In this document: positions 29,252 to 38,571 of the stretch, in pieces
How the letters are laid out: each line of letters opens with the position of its first letter
Position numbering within the stretch: the stretch's first letter is position 1
Source: Thermoplasmata archaeon
GTDB taxonomy: Archaea > Thermoplasmatota > Thermoplasmata > Lutacidiplasmatales > UBA184
DNA: 64,000 bases
Assembly: GCA_022750055.1 (NCBI GenBank)
Contig: JAKIWL010000001.1
Span: forward strand, 124,001-188,000
Direction of reading: 5' to 3'
The notes under the pieces: generated by a model
Seen by the model: the letters and a program-made list of their open reading frames with translations, nothing else
Told to the model about the DNA's origin: nothing
Databases searched by the model: none
Program-made: the position numbers and the translations under genes

Positions 29252-29788
29252 TTAGACCTCGATATCGAGGTCGCCCTCTCGCTTGAGGAGGATGCGGATC
29301 TCCTCCTCGTCCTCGATGGTCTCGGCATGGGTCGACCCCAGATTCGCGCGGTCGAGGTGCAGGACCCGGTCGTGGAGCCACTCGAACTCGTGGAACAACA
29401 GTGGGTCCCGTAGCGAGCTGCGGGCCTGGCCGATCAGGTCGACGGGGTGTCGGAGGGCATGGTAGTAGTCGGCGGCCCACGTTCCGAAGGCCTCCCAGAC
29501 CAGGTCTTCCTCGAGCACCCCCCGGTGCGTCAGCGCTCCGACGAGCTCGAAGAACGCTCCCACCTCGAGGTTCGTGATGTCCTCGTGCTGATTGTTCAAG
29601 AGCCGTGTGGCGAGGAATCGGCGGGCCCGTCGCATCGAGAGCGAGGCGAAGCGCTCCCGTAGGGCCATCACCACGTTCGCCGAGTTCAGGATCCGGGTCT
29701 GGCGGGTCTGCCACCACATCAGGACGATCGTGCCGATGACGAGGGTCCAGGTCCCGACGAACGTCCACACCGCGATGTCGATGCTCAC
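29252..29788 (-). CDS. Membrane-anchored hypothetical protein (DUF4760-like)
   Basis: VSIDIAVWTFVGTWTLVIGTIVLMWWQTRQTRILNSANVVMALRERFAS...: single TM plus helical domain. Confidence 0.65.
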   Translation of the reverse strand: MSIDIAVWTFVGTWTLVIGTIVLMWWQTRQTRILNSANVVMALRERFASLSMRRARRFLATRLLNNQHEDITNLEVGAFFELVGALTHRGVLEEDLVWEAFGTWAADYYHALRHPVDLIGQARSSLRDPLLFHEFEWLHDRVLHLDRANLGSTHAETIEDEEEIRILLKREGDLDIEV

Positions 29789-29960
29789 CAAGCCTCTCCC
29801 CGTCCGGGCGGGGGCAGCGCGCTCCCTCCCTTGAACGCTGCGCCCGCCGGTCTTCGGTGCGAGCGGCCGATGCCCTCGCAGCAAGTTCGAACGAACGGAA
29901 GGTCGGCCCTGCGCGCCCGCGAGCCTATTACCATGTCGTGCACCGGCCGTCACGACCCAC

Positions 29961-30467
29961 ATGGAGGCGTTCCTGTTCCGTCACGGCCCGGCGGAGGAGC
30001 GAGACCCGCAGCGCTGGCCCGGGGACACCGACCGGCCGCTCTCGCCGGAGGGCGTTCGGGCGACCCGGAAGGCGGCGAGGGGGTTCGCGGCGTGGGTCGG
30101 GCGGATCGATCGGATCGCGACGAGCCCGTTCGAGCGGGCCCGGGCGACGGCGCAGATCCTGTCCGGGAGCTATCCCAGGGCCGTCCGCGTGGAGGCGTGG
30201 GAGGAACTCGCGAGCGGGGAGCTCGCCGAGCCCCTCCTCGCTCGCCTGCGCAGCCGGCCGCGTACCGTCGATCGGATCGCCCTCGTCGGTCACGAGCCGA
30301 CGCTCGGGGAGTTCGCTGGATACGCGCTGACGGGAGAGTCCGCCGCGTTCTTGCGCCTTACCAAGGCCGGCGCGGCCGGCCTCGGCTTCCCTCGCACCCT
30401 CGCGCCGGGCGGCGCCGAGCTTCGGTGGGTGCTCACGCGGGAGCAGTTGACGGCGCTCGGGAAGTAG
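29961..30467 (+). CDS. sixA: Phosphohistidine phosphatase SixA-like (histidine phosphatase superfamily)
   Basis: MEAFLFRHGPAEERDPQRWPGDTDRPLSPEGVRATRKAARGFAAW...IATSPFERARATAQIL...LVGHEPTLGEFAGY. Confidence 0.9.
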   Translation: MEAFLFRHGPAEERDPQRWPGDTDRPLSPEGVRATRKAARGFAAWVGRIDRIATSPFERARATAQILSGSYPRAVRVEAWEELASGELAEPLLARLRSRPRTVDRIALVGHEPTLGEFAGYALTGESAAFLRLTKAGAAGLGFPRTLAPGGAELRWVLTREQLTALGK

Positions 30468-31200
30468 GCACGGGGGCCGCAGCGGCCTTGCGGCCCCGCG
30501 AGGCCCGGTCGCTGGGCTTGAGGTAGAGGGGGGCGACGATCCGCTTGACGTCCGAGTGGACGGTATCCGGGTGGCGGTTCGCATCGATGAAGTGGAAGCC
30601 GTACGGTTTCGCCATCCATTCGAACTCCTTGCGGAGCCGGTCCTGGTAGAGGAAGAACGAGTCGAACCGGTCGGGGGAGAGCGACAGGTCCATGCCGGAC
30701 TCCCAGTAGTCGAGGGAGCCGTACTTCATGATCGCCCGGTGGAGCAAGATGTCGGTCCGGGCCTCGAGGAAGACGACGAGGTCCGGCACGAGCGCGAACT
30801 GGTAGAGCTCCTGCGCCCACTCCCGCGAGGCGCCCCGGGCGATCGCCCGCGCCATCAGCGTGTAGATGTAGCGGTCGGCGAGGACGGTGCTGCCCGCCGA
30901 CATCGCCGGGATGATCTTGTTCTCGAGCTGGTCGGCGAAGTCGACCGCATAGAACAGGGCCATCGTTGTGGGGGCGAGCGTGTGGCCCTGCTTCGCCTGG
31001 TCGATCTGCTCGCTCACCAGCGTGGAGCGCCGGAGGCCCGTGTCGACGACGGCGTGGCCCTGGACCTCGAGCCATTCCTTGAGCATCCCGACTTCGGTGG
31101 TCCGACCGGACCCGTCCGCCCCTTCGACGACGATGAGCCGCCCAGTGAGCCGGTGCTTGGGCATGCCCGGCAGGGGCGTGCCGTAGGTGTTACCCGTCAT
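30433..31200 (-). CDS. Thymidylate kinase-like P-loop kinase with variant P-loop (GADGSGRTT)
   Basis: RLIVVEGADGSGRTTEVGMLKEWLEVQGHAVVDTG...TTMALFYAVDFADQLENKIIPAMSAGSTVLADRYIYTLMARAIARG. Confidence 0.82.
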   Translation of the reverse strand: MTGNTYGTPLPGMPKHRLTGRLIVVEGADGSGRTTEVGMLKEWLEVQGHAVVDTGLRRSTLVSEQIDQAKQGHTLAPTTMALFYAVDFADQLENKIIPAMSAGSTVLADRYIYTLMARAIARGASREWAQELYQFALVPDLVVFLEARTDILLHRAIMKYGSLDYWESGMDLSLSPDRFDSFFLYQDRLRKEFEWMAKPYGFHFIDANRHPDTVHSDVKRIVAPLYLKPSDRASRGRKAAAAPVPTSRAPSTAPA

Positions 31201-31966
31201 GGATCAGGCTCTCGACGGTCGGGAAGCGCTCGAGCAAGGGCCGCAGCTCCCGTCGGAGCTGGTTCTGGACCGGCTCGACCGGCCGGCCCGCGTCGATCAG
31301 CGTGAAATGGTCCGAGGTGGCGAGCAGGTCGTACTGTCGCTTGAGCCGCCCCTGGAACCGTTCGAAGCTCTCGGTCACGTCGTCGGCGAGCCCGAGGTCC
31401 ATTCCGGCCTCGTAGTAGGAGATCTTCGACCGCGAGGCGATCTTGCGGTCGAGCGTCACCTGGACCGGGACCTGGAAGTAGAACGTCCGGTCGGGGCGGG
31501 GGGCGAAGCTGTAGATGTTGCGGACCCAGTTCGGGTCGCAGCCGCGCGCCGCATCCCGAACGAACGCCGTGTAGACGTAGCGGTCGCAGATCACCACGTA
31601 GCCAGCTCGCAGCGGGGGCAGGATCTGCCGCTCGAACCGGTCGGCGAAATCCGTCGCGTGCAAGAGCGAGAACGTCGTCGCCGTCAGGAGCCCCTTCTTC
31701 TTGCCGCGTCGGATCGTCGAGGCGACGAGGTCGGAGGAGTTCCACTCGGTGAAGAAGACCCGATAACCCCTCGACTGGAGCCATTTTCCGATCAGGCGGG
31801 CCTGGGTCGACTTCCCGCTGCCATCGAGGCCCTCGAAGACGAGGAGCCGACCGGGGTATCCGTGGGTCGGCGAGGGGGTCTCAGGGATCACGCGCCTTGA
31901 CCTCCAGGTGGAACTCGCGTCGTAGGGGTTTGCGGACCTTCTCGATCGCCTTCGGCGGGAGTCCAT
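31190..31966 (-). CDS. tmk: Thymidylate kinase-like P-loop kinase (canonical P-loop)
   Basis: GRLLVFEGLDGSGKSTQARLIGKWLQSRGYRVFFTEWNSSDLVASTIRRGKKKGLLTATTFSLLHATDFADRFERQILPPLRAGYVVICDRYVYTAFVRDAARG. True start may be downstream. Confidence 0.82.
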   Translation of the reverse strand: MDSRRRRSRRSANPYDASSTWRSRRVIPETPSPTHGYPGRLLVFEGLDGSGKSTQARLIGKWLQSRGYRVFFTEWNSSDLVASTIRRGKKKGLLTATTFSLLHATDFADRFERQILPPLRAGYVVICDRYVYTAFVRDAARGCDPNWVRNIYSFAPRPDRTFYFQVPVQVTLDRKIASRSKISYYEAGMDLGLADDVTESFERFQGRLKRQYDLLATSDHFTLIDAGRPVEPVQNQLRRELRPLLERFPTVESLIHDG

Positions 31967-33374
31967 TCTCCGAGGCCCGGCCCCAGGCGACGGTCAGGAC
32001 GGTCGATCCCTCCGGAAGGGTGAACTTCGGGTCGCCGCCCTGCAGGGTCTCGGCGACATAGAGGAGCGAGCCGAGCTGGCGCGCGAGCTCGATGTCGGAA
32101 CCTCGGATGAGCGGGAGGTAGTCCCTCCGCCACGAAGAGGGGGCCTCGTCGCCTTCGTGCAGGAACGCCGCCATCGACGCGAGCAAGATCTCCCGTTGGG
32201 ACAGCCCCCATAGCGGCACGTTGCGCAGCAGGTAGGCCGAGTGGCGCGCGTGTCGCCACAGGTCGATCGCCACGCCGGCGTCGTGCATCCAGGCGGCGAC
32301 CGTGAGGGCCCGACGCTCTTCATCCCCCCAGTGGAGGCGGTCGGAAAGGAGGTTAAAGAGCTGGCGCGCCACGCGCTCGACCTCCTCGCCGTGGGAGACC
32401 GAGAACGCGAGGGCCTCGCTCGCGCCTTCCACCGACCGTCGGGCGAGTTCCTCCGCCGAGGCCGGCAGTCGGGCGTGGATCTCCTCGAGGGCGAGCCCCT
32501 CCCGGATGCCCGTCCCGCTTACGGTCATCAGGTCGGTGGCGCCGGCTCTCAGGAGCTCTTCGATCACGACGAGGCCCGCGACGATGACGTCCGCCCGGTC
32601 GGCCCCGATCCCGGGGATCGCCCATCGCTTCTCGGAGGGAAGCTCGAGGAGGAGCTCGCCGAGCGCCTCGAGGTCATGGGAGCGCAGCGGGAACCCGTGG
32701 ACCCGGGGAATGGGGTAGTCGCGCAGGTTGATCGCCACCTTCGCCAGGCTGCGGACCGTGCCGCCGACCCCGAACAATCGGCCGTGCTCCTTTCCGATCG
32801 CCTCCAGCGCGTCGGCCAGGTTGGCTCGCACGTGCTCTCTCAGGTCGTCGACCTCCCGTCCCTTCGGAGGGTCGTGCTCGAAGAACCGTTGGGTGAGCCG
32901 GAGCGCACCGAGGGGAAGGCTGACCGAATTCTTGAGCAATCCCTTGCGGGTCGCCGCGATCTGGAGGGATCCCCCACCGAGGTCGCAGATGAGGTCCGTG
33001 TCCAGCTCCCACGAGCTCGACACGCCCAGGTAGGCATACCTTGCCTCCTCGGTGCCACTGAGGACCCGCAGCGTGATGCCCGTCTCGTGGGCGACCTTCT
33101 CCACGAAGATCCGACCGTTGGGCGCATCGCGGACCGCGCTCGTGGCCACCCCCACCGTCCGGGGGCTTCCGAAGGCATGCAGGGTCCGCTCGAACCGTTT
33201 GAGCCCGGCCAGTCCGCGGTCGATGGCTTCGCGGCTGATCGTGCCGTCGGGCCCGACCCCTAGGCCGAGCCGCGGGCTCTCCTTGACCTCGTCGAGCGCA
33301 CGGAGGAAACCTCCCGGAGCGGTGTGGAACACCACGAGCCGCGCCGTGTTCGAGCCCACATCGACGATCGCCAT
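31881..33374 (-). CDS. ppx: Exopolyphosphatase/pppGpp phosphohydrolase (Ppx/GppA) with C-terminal HD-like domain
   Basis: MAIVDVGSNTARLVVFHTAPGGFLRALDEVKESPRLG...LICDLGGGSLQIA...GVGGTVRSLAKVA...VAAWMHDAGVAIDLWRHARHSAYLL. Confidence 0.92.
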   Translation of the reverse strand: MAIVDVGSNTARLVVFHTAPGGFLRALDEVKESPRLGLGVGPDGTISREAIDRGLAGLKRFERTLHAFGSPRTVGVATSAVRDAPNGRIFVEKVAHETGITLRVLSGTEEARYAYLGVSSSWELDTDLICDLGGGSLQIAATRKGLLKNSVSLPLGALRLTQRFFEHDPPKGREVDDLREHVRANLADALEAIGKEHGRLFGVGGTVRSLAKVAINLRDYPIPRVHGFPLRSHDLEALGELLLELPSEKRWAIPGIGADRADVIVAGLVVIEELLRAGATDLMTVSGTGIREGLALEEIHARLPASAEELARRSVEGASEALAFSVSHGEEVERVARQLFNLLSDRLHWGDEERRALTVAAWMHDAGVAIDLWRHARHSAYLLRNVPLWGLSQREILLASMAAFLHEGDEAPSSWRRDYLPLIRGSDIELARQLGSLLYVAETLQGGDPKFTLPEGSTVLTVAWGRASENGLPPKAIEKVRKPLRREFHLEVKARDP

Positions 33375-33537
33375 CCGCCGGTCGGGCGTGGGGCGAACGG
33401 CGAGCGTCTCCGTTTCGCGGTCAATAAGGACGCGAGGCCGTTCCACGGCTTTCCCGACGGTAGGGGAGGATAAAAACCCCCGCCGGCGAAGGTACGGCAC
33501 TCTTACTATCCTCGCCTGTTGCCCGCACCGAGCCTCC

Positions 33538-34470
33538 ATGGTCGGTCACCGCGGCCGGGCAGACCCGATCGGGTCCCCCGGGACGGGGGCCGCCTCCGAC
33601 TCGGCGCCGACTCCGGGGCGCTTCACCCTAGCGAGCGCCAGTCGGAAGGTCGTCGAGTCGGCCCGCCGGGACGCCGACCGGATCTCGATCGAGCCCGACC
33701 CCACGCCGGAGCAGCTTCATCGCTTCCATCAGCGACTGCGCCGCCTGCGCGCATCGATACGGCTCCTGGCCCGTCTCCTGCCGGAGGCGCAGGCCGACCG
33801 CGCGCTCGAGATCCACCGGCGGCTGCGAAGGGTGGCTCGCCTCGTCGGAGAGGTCCGGGATTTCGACGTGGCGATCGCCCACCTGTCCGACCCGCGGCTG
33901 AGCGTGGCGGCCGAGCCTCCCGACGAGCGGCTCGAGGGGATGCTCCGACGGATGGGGGAGGAGGCGGGGACCGGTCGAGCCCTACTGGGTGCGTTCCTTC
34001 GGTCGGAGATCGACCGTGGGCTGTTCGAGGAGTCCGACCGGCTTGTCGCAACGGCCGGCGCTCGGCTCGACGGAGCGAAGGCGTGGACCGCCTGCCGCCG
34101 CGCGGTGACGAGCGGTCGGTCGAGGGTCGAACGATCCCTCCGCCGAGCCCGGCGCCGGTCGAATCCGGACCGGATGCATCGGCTCCGGATCGAGCTGCGT
34201 CGAGCGCACATCCTGTCGGACCTGGTCGACGCGGCGGTCGGCCGGGTCGAACCGAGCTTTCCGGCCCGGCTGAGTGGGCTGCAACGTTCGTTGGGCGCGT
34301 TGCACGACCTCGACCTGTTGGTCGACGGGTTCGAGGACGTACGGGGTAAGGCCGCCCGATCCCCCTGGGTCCGCCGGGAGGACCAGCGCCGTCGCGCCCT
34401 GCGAAAGGAGATCATCCTGCGGTTCCGGAAGCGCTCGACTCGTGCGGCCATCGCGAGCCTCGCGCTGTAA
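33538..34470 (+). CDS. CHAD domain protein
   Basis: DPTPEQLHRFHQRLRRLRASIRLLARLLPE...RVARLVGEVRDFDVAIAHL...DRMHRLRIELRRAHILSDLV...LQRSLGALHDLDLLV: paired H/R-rich CHAD motifs. Confidence 0.88.
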   Translation: MVGHRGRADPIGSPGTGAASDSAPTPGRFTLASASRKVVESARRDADRISIEPDPTPEQLHRFHQRLRRLRASIRLLARLLPEAQADRALEIHRRLRRVARLVGEVRDFDVAIAHLSDPRLSVAAEPPDERLEGMLRRMGEEAGTGRALLGAFLRSEIDRGLFEESDRLVATAGARLDGAKAWTACRRAVTSGRSRVERSLRRARRRSNPDRMHRLRIELRRAHILSDLVDAAVGRVEPSFPARLSGLQRSLGALHDLDLLVDGFEDVRGKAARSPWVRREDQRRRALRKEIILRFRKRSTRAAIASLAL

Positions 34471-34590
34471 GAAGGCGATCCCCCGGCGCCACGGTCAAGG
34501 GCCTAAACGACCGGCGCCTCCAGAGGGCGTTCGGCACCCGTCGAACTCCGAGATAGGGCGTCTACGGACCTTCCGTAGTAGGCCATATTC

Positions 34591-34598
34591 TATATATG
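34591..34598 (+). promoter_or_regulatory. TATA box candidate upstream of the Zn-finger membrane protein
   Basis: TATATATG about 30 nt upstream of the GTG at 34627, consistent with a leaderless transcript. Confidence 0.6.
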
Positions 34599-34626
34599 CC
34601 CGCGAACCATTCATTCGGTAAGGCCA

Positions 34627-34959
34627 GTGCGGAGAACGAAATCCACCCCAACGAAGGCAGCCGAGCCCCCCGTTCCCGCCCCCCTGCTTCTGGGCGGACA
34701 CCCCTCACCCCGGACGGTCGTGAGCTGGGCCCTGGTGGCGGGCCTCCTCGTTGCGCTGTTCCTTCCGCTCGAACGGGTTTCGTTGGGACGACAGCTTTCG
34801 GGGTGGTTCCACCGAGCCCGTCCGACGGAATCGACCGGGGCCGAAGGCTCGTCGGTCGACGAGGATTCGCGCGCCTCCTTCCATTGCCCGTCCTGTAGCC
34901 GGACCTTCTCGTGGTTCTCGGCGTGGGACGAACACGTCCGGCTCAATCACGCTCGTTAG
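34627..34959 (+). CDS. Small membrane protein with C-terminal C2H2-type zinc finger
   Basis: TM TVVSWALVAGLLVALFLPL; FHCPSCSRTFSWFSAWDEHVRLNHAR fits C-x2-C-x12-H-x4-H. Confidence 0.7.
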   Translation: MRRTKSTPTKAAEPPVPAPLLLGGHPSPRTVVSWALVAGLLVALFLPLERVSLGRQLSGWFHRARPTESTGAEGSSVDEDSRASFHCPSCSRTFSWFSAWDEHVRLNHAR

Positions 34960-35084
34960 GTCCCGCGTGCGGGATCGTCCGTAGTCAGCGGGTGTGGCTG
35001 GGTCCCGGTCGTCCGTTCTCCCGGCCACGTGCCGAATCCTGCATCCCTCGTAGGCGGGTCGTCCAAACCGTCCGCCCAGACAAA

Positions 35085-35094
35085 ACTATATAGT
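35085..35094 (+). promoter_or_regulatory. TATA box candidate (ACTATATAGT) for the phoU-like gene
   Basis: Centre about 32 nt upstream of ATG 35122; AT-rich island in GC-rich DNA. Confidence 0.6.
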
Positions 35095-35121
35095 ATCAAT
35101 ATCCGTCGTGCAAACCCGCAC

Positions 35122-36168
35122 ATGCGAGCTCCAGGGGGATTCCATGGACGCCGGATCCAAAAGACCGGAGGTTCGACCTACATCGTCTCTCTCCCAAAGG
35201 CCTGGGTGACGGGCCGAGGGCTTGGGGCGGGCGACGTGCTCCTGTTCACGCCCCGACCCGACGGGTCCATGACGGTCTACCCGGACGAATCGCCGAAGGC
35301 GGAGCCGACCCGACGGACCGTGATGGTCTCCAACAAGGCCGACGAGCACCACCTGTTCCGCCGGCTCGTCGCCGAGTACATCGCGGGGGCTCCGCTTCTC
35401 GAATTGAAAACGCCCGAACGGATGAGCGCGCGCACTCGCGACGTCGTCCGCGGATTCGCCCAGCGGATGATCGGACCCGAGATCCTGGAAGAGACCGCCG
35501 ACTCGGTCGTCCTACAGGACGTGGTCGGGTCGAACCCGCTGCCCATCCCCTCGGTCATCCGCAGGATGCACCAGATGGTCCGCGCGATGCAGACGGACGC
35601 GATGGCCGCGTTCAAGCTGCGCGACGCGTCGATCGCGAAGGATGTGATCGAACGGGATTGGGAGGTCGACCGATTACACTGGTTCGTCCAGAAGCAGGTC
35701 ACCACGGCGTTGAGGGATGCCCGCGTCCTCGCCTCCCTCTCTCTGACGCTCCCGGAGTGCGCCACGTACCTGCTCACCTCCCGGACCCTAGAGCGGGTCG
35801 CGGACCACGGGGTCCGTATCGCCGACACGGTCGCGATGCTGGGCAAGGAAGAGCCGCCGGCGGCACTGGTCGAGGAGTTGGAGCGGTTGCATGCCACCGC
35901 GGCGACCTGCCTGTCCGATGCGCTCGATGCGCTCGAGGCCCGAGACATCGACCGGGCGAACGCCGTGATCGACTCCGCGCAGCGGGTCGCACGGGAGCGC
36001 CAGAAGATCCTCCGCGAGGTCGGCACGAAGCGCGGTCGCCTCGCCGTCTCCCTCGCCTACGTCCTCGAGAGCCTGGAGCGGAGCGCGCTCTACGCCACGG
36101 ACATCGCCGAGATCGCGATCAACCACGCCGTGGAGAACCGGACGGAAGGTCCGGGGTCCTCGGTCTGA
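35122..36168 (+). CDS. phoU: Phosphate uptake regulator, AbrB/SpoVT N-domain + PhoU domains
   Basis: RRIQKTGGSTYIVSLPKAWVTGRGLGAGDVLLFTPRPDGSMTVYP (AbrB-type) followed by helical PhoU repeats (RTLERVADHGVRIADTVAM; ERSALYATDIAEIAINHAVENR). Confidence 0.92.
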   Translation: MRAPGGFHGRRIQKTGGSTYIVSLPKAWVTGRGLGAGDVLLFTPRPDGSMTVYPDESPKAEPTRRTVMVSNKADEHHLFRRLVAEYIAGAPLLELKTPERMSARTRDVVRGFAQRMIGPEILEETADSVVLQDVVGSNPLPIPSVIRRMHQMVRAMQTDAMAAFKLRDASIAKDVIERDWEVDRLHWFVQKQVTTALRDARVLASLSLTLPECATYLLTSRTLERVADHGVRIADTVAMLGKEEPPAALVEELERLHATAATCLSDALDALEARDIDRANAVIDSAQRVARERQKILREVGTKRGRLAVSLAYVLESLERSALYATDIAEIAINHAVENRTEGPGSSV

Positions 36169-36204
36169 GCCTACCCAGGCGCGGTCGGCGGTCCGCCGGC
36201 CGGT

Positions 36205-37359
36205 TCAGAACATGACGGCGACCCCGTCGAAGGCGCAGCCGAGGAGCCGCGCGTACTCCTCCTCGGAAGCGACGCGGGGATTGGCGACCGTCGCCGACGA
36301 AGCGCGCGCTCGCGACACGACGCGCTCGCGCCCCGTCGAGAGGACGGTCGAAGGAAGCCCGGCGTCCTTGAGCGTCCGGGGGATCCCGAGCGGGAGGAGG
36401 AGGGTGCGCAATCGTTCGGCCACGGCCGAGCGGTCCTTCCCCGCCCCGGCTCCGAGGACCGCGCTCGCCCGCTCGAGCCGCTCGCGGGACGAGGGATAGT
36501 TGAACTCGCTCACGTACGGAAGGAGGATCCCGAGAAGGCGCCCGTAGGAAACCGTCGTCTCGGGGCCGAGCGCCACGGCGAGCGCGTGGGCGGCCCCGAA
36601 CTGGGCGTTCGAGGCGGCCAGGCCGGCGAACGAGGCGGCGTGGTGAAGCGCGAGCCGGACCTCGAGGTCTTCCGGCCGCCGAACGGCCTTCGGAAGGTTG
36701 GAGAAGGCGGTCGCGAGGGCCTCGCGGGCGAAGGCATCGGAAAACGGATTGGCCCATTCGGAGACGATCGCCTCGACGGCATGCCCGATCAGTTCCGCGC
36801 CGGTATCGACGGTCACTTCGGGCGGCATGGTGGCCGGAAGCGCCGGGTCGAGGAGGGCCCAGTCGGGGACGAGCTCCCGCGAGGCGAGTTCGATCGCCCG
36901 ACCCTCCGAGGATCGCACCATCGTCGTCCACGACACGTCGCAACCGCTCCCGCTCGTGGAGGGAACGGCCACGAATCCGGCGACGCTGCGCAGCTTGAGC
37001 TCGTCGAGGGGGGTGAGCGACGCGAGGTCGAGCTGCGGTCTCGCGTAACGGACCCACGCCGCCTTCGCGCCATCGAGGGTGCGGCCTCCGCCGACGCCCA
37101 CGATCCAGTCCGGGGCGAAGGATCTAAGACGCCCGGCGAGGGCATCGACCAACGGGACGGTCGGCTCCGGACCGTCCCAGCGCAGAACTTCGACCGCCGC
37201 CGACGACTGGGCGAGCTCCTCGACCACCCGCTGGGTCCGTTCCGCCTCGACGATCGCCGGGTCGACGACCACGGCGGCGCGCTGAGCCCCGAGCGATCCC
37301 AGCTGTTCGAGAGCCGCCGGCCCGGCCGAGACCCGGGGCGCGATGAAGAACGCGCTCAT
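36205..37359 (-). CDS. Iron-containing alcohol dehydrogenase family
   Basis: PDWIVGVGGGRTLDGAKAAWVRY...FVAVPSTSGSGCDVSWTTMV...LLDPALPATMPPEVTVDTGAELIGHAVEAIVS...GAAHALAVALGP. Confidence 0.88.
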   Translation of the reverse strand: MSAFFIAPRVSAGPAALEQLGSLGAQRAAVVVDPAIVEAERTQRVVEELAQSSAAVEVLRWDGPEPTVPLVDALAGRLRSFAPDWIVGVGGGRTLDGAKAAWVRYARPQLDLASLTPLDELKLRSVAGFVAVPSTSGSGCDVSWTTMVRSSEGRAIELASRELVPDWALLDPALPATMPPEVTVDTGAELIGHAVEAIVSEWANPFSDAFAREALATAFSNLPKAVRRPEDLEVRLALHHAASFAGLAASNAQFGAAHALAVALGPETTVSYGRLLGILLPYVSEFNYPSSRERLERASAVLGAGAGKDRSAVAERLRTLLLPLGIPRTLKDAGLPSTVLSTGRERVVSRARASSATVANPRVASEEEYARLLGCAFDGVAVMF

Positions 37360-37399
37360 CAGATTCCCGCGGGCGTCCTGGGGCCGGGCCCGAGGGGGA

Positions 37400-37708
37400 T
37401 CACTCGGAGCGACCCAGACGGCACTGCGGGCAGATCCCGGTGAAGGAGAAGGACATGCCCTCGACGGTCCACCCGTCCGGGCGGCGATCTGAGAACGCGT
37501 GCAGGGTGGCGACCTCCTCGTGGGGGATGTTGACCCGCAGGATCCGCCCGCAGACCCGGCAGATCGCGTGCGCCGTCGTCTCGGGCGGGATGTAGGACGG
37601 GGTGATCGGGCCGACCCCGAGCGGCAGGTCCACGACCGGCGCTCGCAGCGCAGGGCGAGCCTTCCTGAGGGGCGAGCGAGCGCGGGTTGCGGCGGATTTT
37701 CTGGGCAC
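37400..37708 (-). CDS. Fur-like C-terminal (metal-binding/dimerisation) domain protein lacking the winged helix
   Basis: AHAICRVCGRILRVNIPHEEVATLHAFSDRRPDGWTVEGMSFSFTGICPQCRLG resembles Fur C-domain HxxCxxCG...GxCxxC; the preceding ~45 aa lack an HTH. Confidence 0.6.
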   Translation of the reverse strand: MPRKSAATRARSPLRKARPALRAPVVDLPLGVGPITPSYIPPETTAHAICRVCGRILRVNIPHEEVATLHAFSDRRPDGWTVEGMSFSFTGICPQCRLGRSE

Positions 37709-37910
37709 GACCGCGGGCAGGTCGCCCGTCTATAAGGCCCCTGTCCGACCGTTCGCCTGCCTTCGGTTCGTCCGTCGTTTTTCAAGCAACAGAGCCAGCC
37801 CGCGGGGGGGCGTCCGGTGCCCCCCTGCGTTCTCAGGAGTGAGACCGATTTACGGGGTGAGCCGCGCGCCAGCGCGTCGATAAGCCCCCCTCGGCTCTCC
37901 GGATCGAACG

Positions 37911-38255
37911 ATGTCCCCGAAACCCGCTCGCCTCACCCTGGTCTACGCGACCTGGTGTCCGCACTGCGTGCCGGTCTCCACCGATCGCGCTCCGCTACTC
38001 GCCCGGCGCTGGAAGGTGCCCCTTCGATTGCTCGACATCGATCGTCCCGACGAGGAGGCGATCGCCGATGAGCTCGTGAGAGACCACGGCGATTGGACGG
38101 AGGACTATCTGATCCCCCAGGTCCTTCTGGAATGGGAGGATGGTCGGGTCACGCACCTACTGACCGGCGTGCCCGGCGATGTCTCGGGCACGGTCTCCCT
38201 GTGGGATCGGCTCCTCATGCGGGGGGAACCACCGATCGCGGACGGCGTTCCCTGA
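37911..38255 (+). CDS. Thioredoxin/glutaredoxin-fold protein (CPHC)
   Basis: LTLVYATWCPHCVPVSTDRAPLLARRWKVPLRLLDIDRPDEEAIADELV...IPQVLLEWEDGRVTHLLTG. Confidence 0.75.
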   Translation: MSPKPARLTLVYATWCPHCVPVSTDRAPLLARRWKVPLRLLDIDRPDEEAIADELVRDHGDWTEDYLIPQVLLEWEDGRVTHLLTGVPGDVSGTVSLWDRLLMRGEPPIADGVP

Positions 38256-38397
38256 TCGAGCCTCCGCGTTCCCCTTGGGGGCGCTTCGCCATCACGGTCT
38301 GGCCCTGCGGCTGAAGGTGCGATTCAACGTCGCGCCATGCCCGGGGGGGGAACGAGCTGGAACGATGCCGACCGGTGCGGCCGCACAAGAGTGAGAT

Positions 38398-38481
38398 GCG
38401 GGGAGAGGGATTTGAACCCACGAACTCCTACGAGACCAGACCCTGAATCTGGCGCCTTTGGCCAAGCTGGGCGATCCCCGC
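38398..38481 (-). tRNA. tRNA-Leu (anticodon CAG)
   Basis: Minus: GCGGGGATCGCCCAGCTTGGCCAAAGGCGCCAGATTCAGGGTCTGGTCTCGTAGGAGTTCGTGGGTTCAAATCCCTCTCCCCGC; 7-bp acceptor, CCAGA-TTCAGGG-TCTGG anticodon arm, long variable arm. Confidence 0.95.
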
Positions 38482-38571
38482 GTCCGGGATTTTGAACCGG
38501 CCCGAGCTAATGAAACCTGCGCGAGGGTCGTCGTGCCGCCCCGACTCGCCTCGGGGTCGGGGGTCCGTCGC

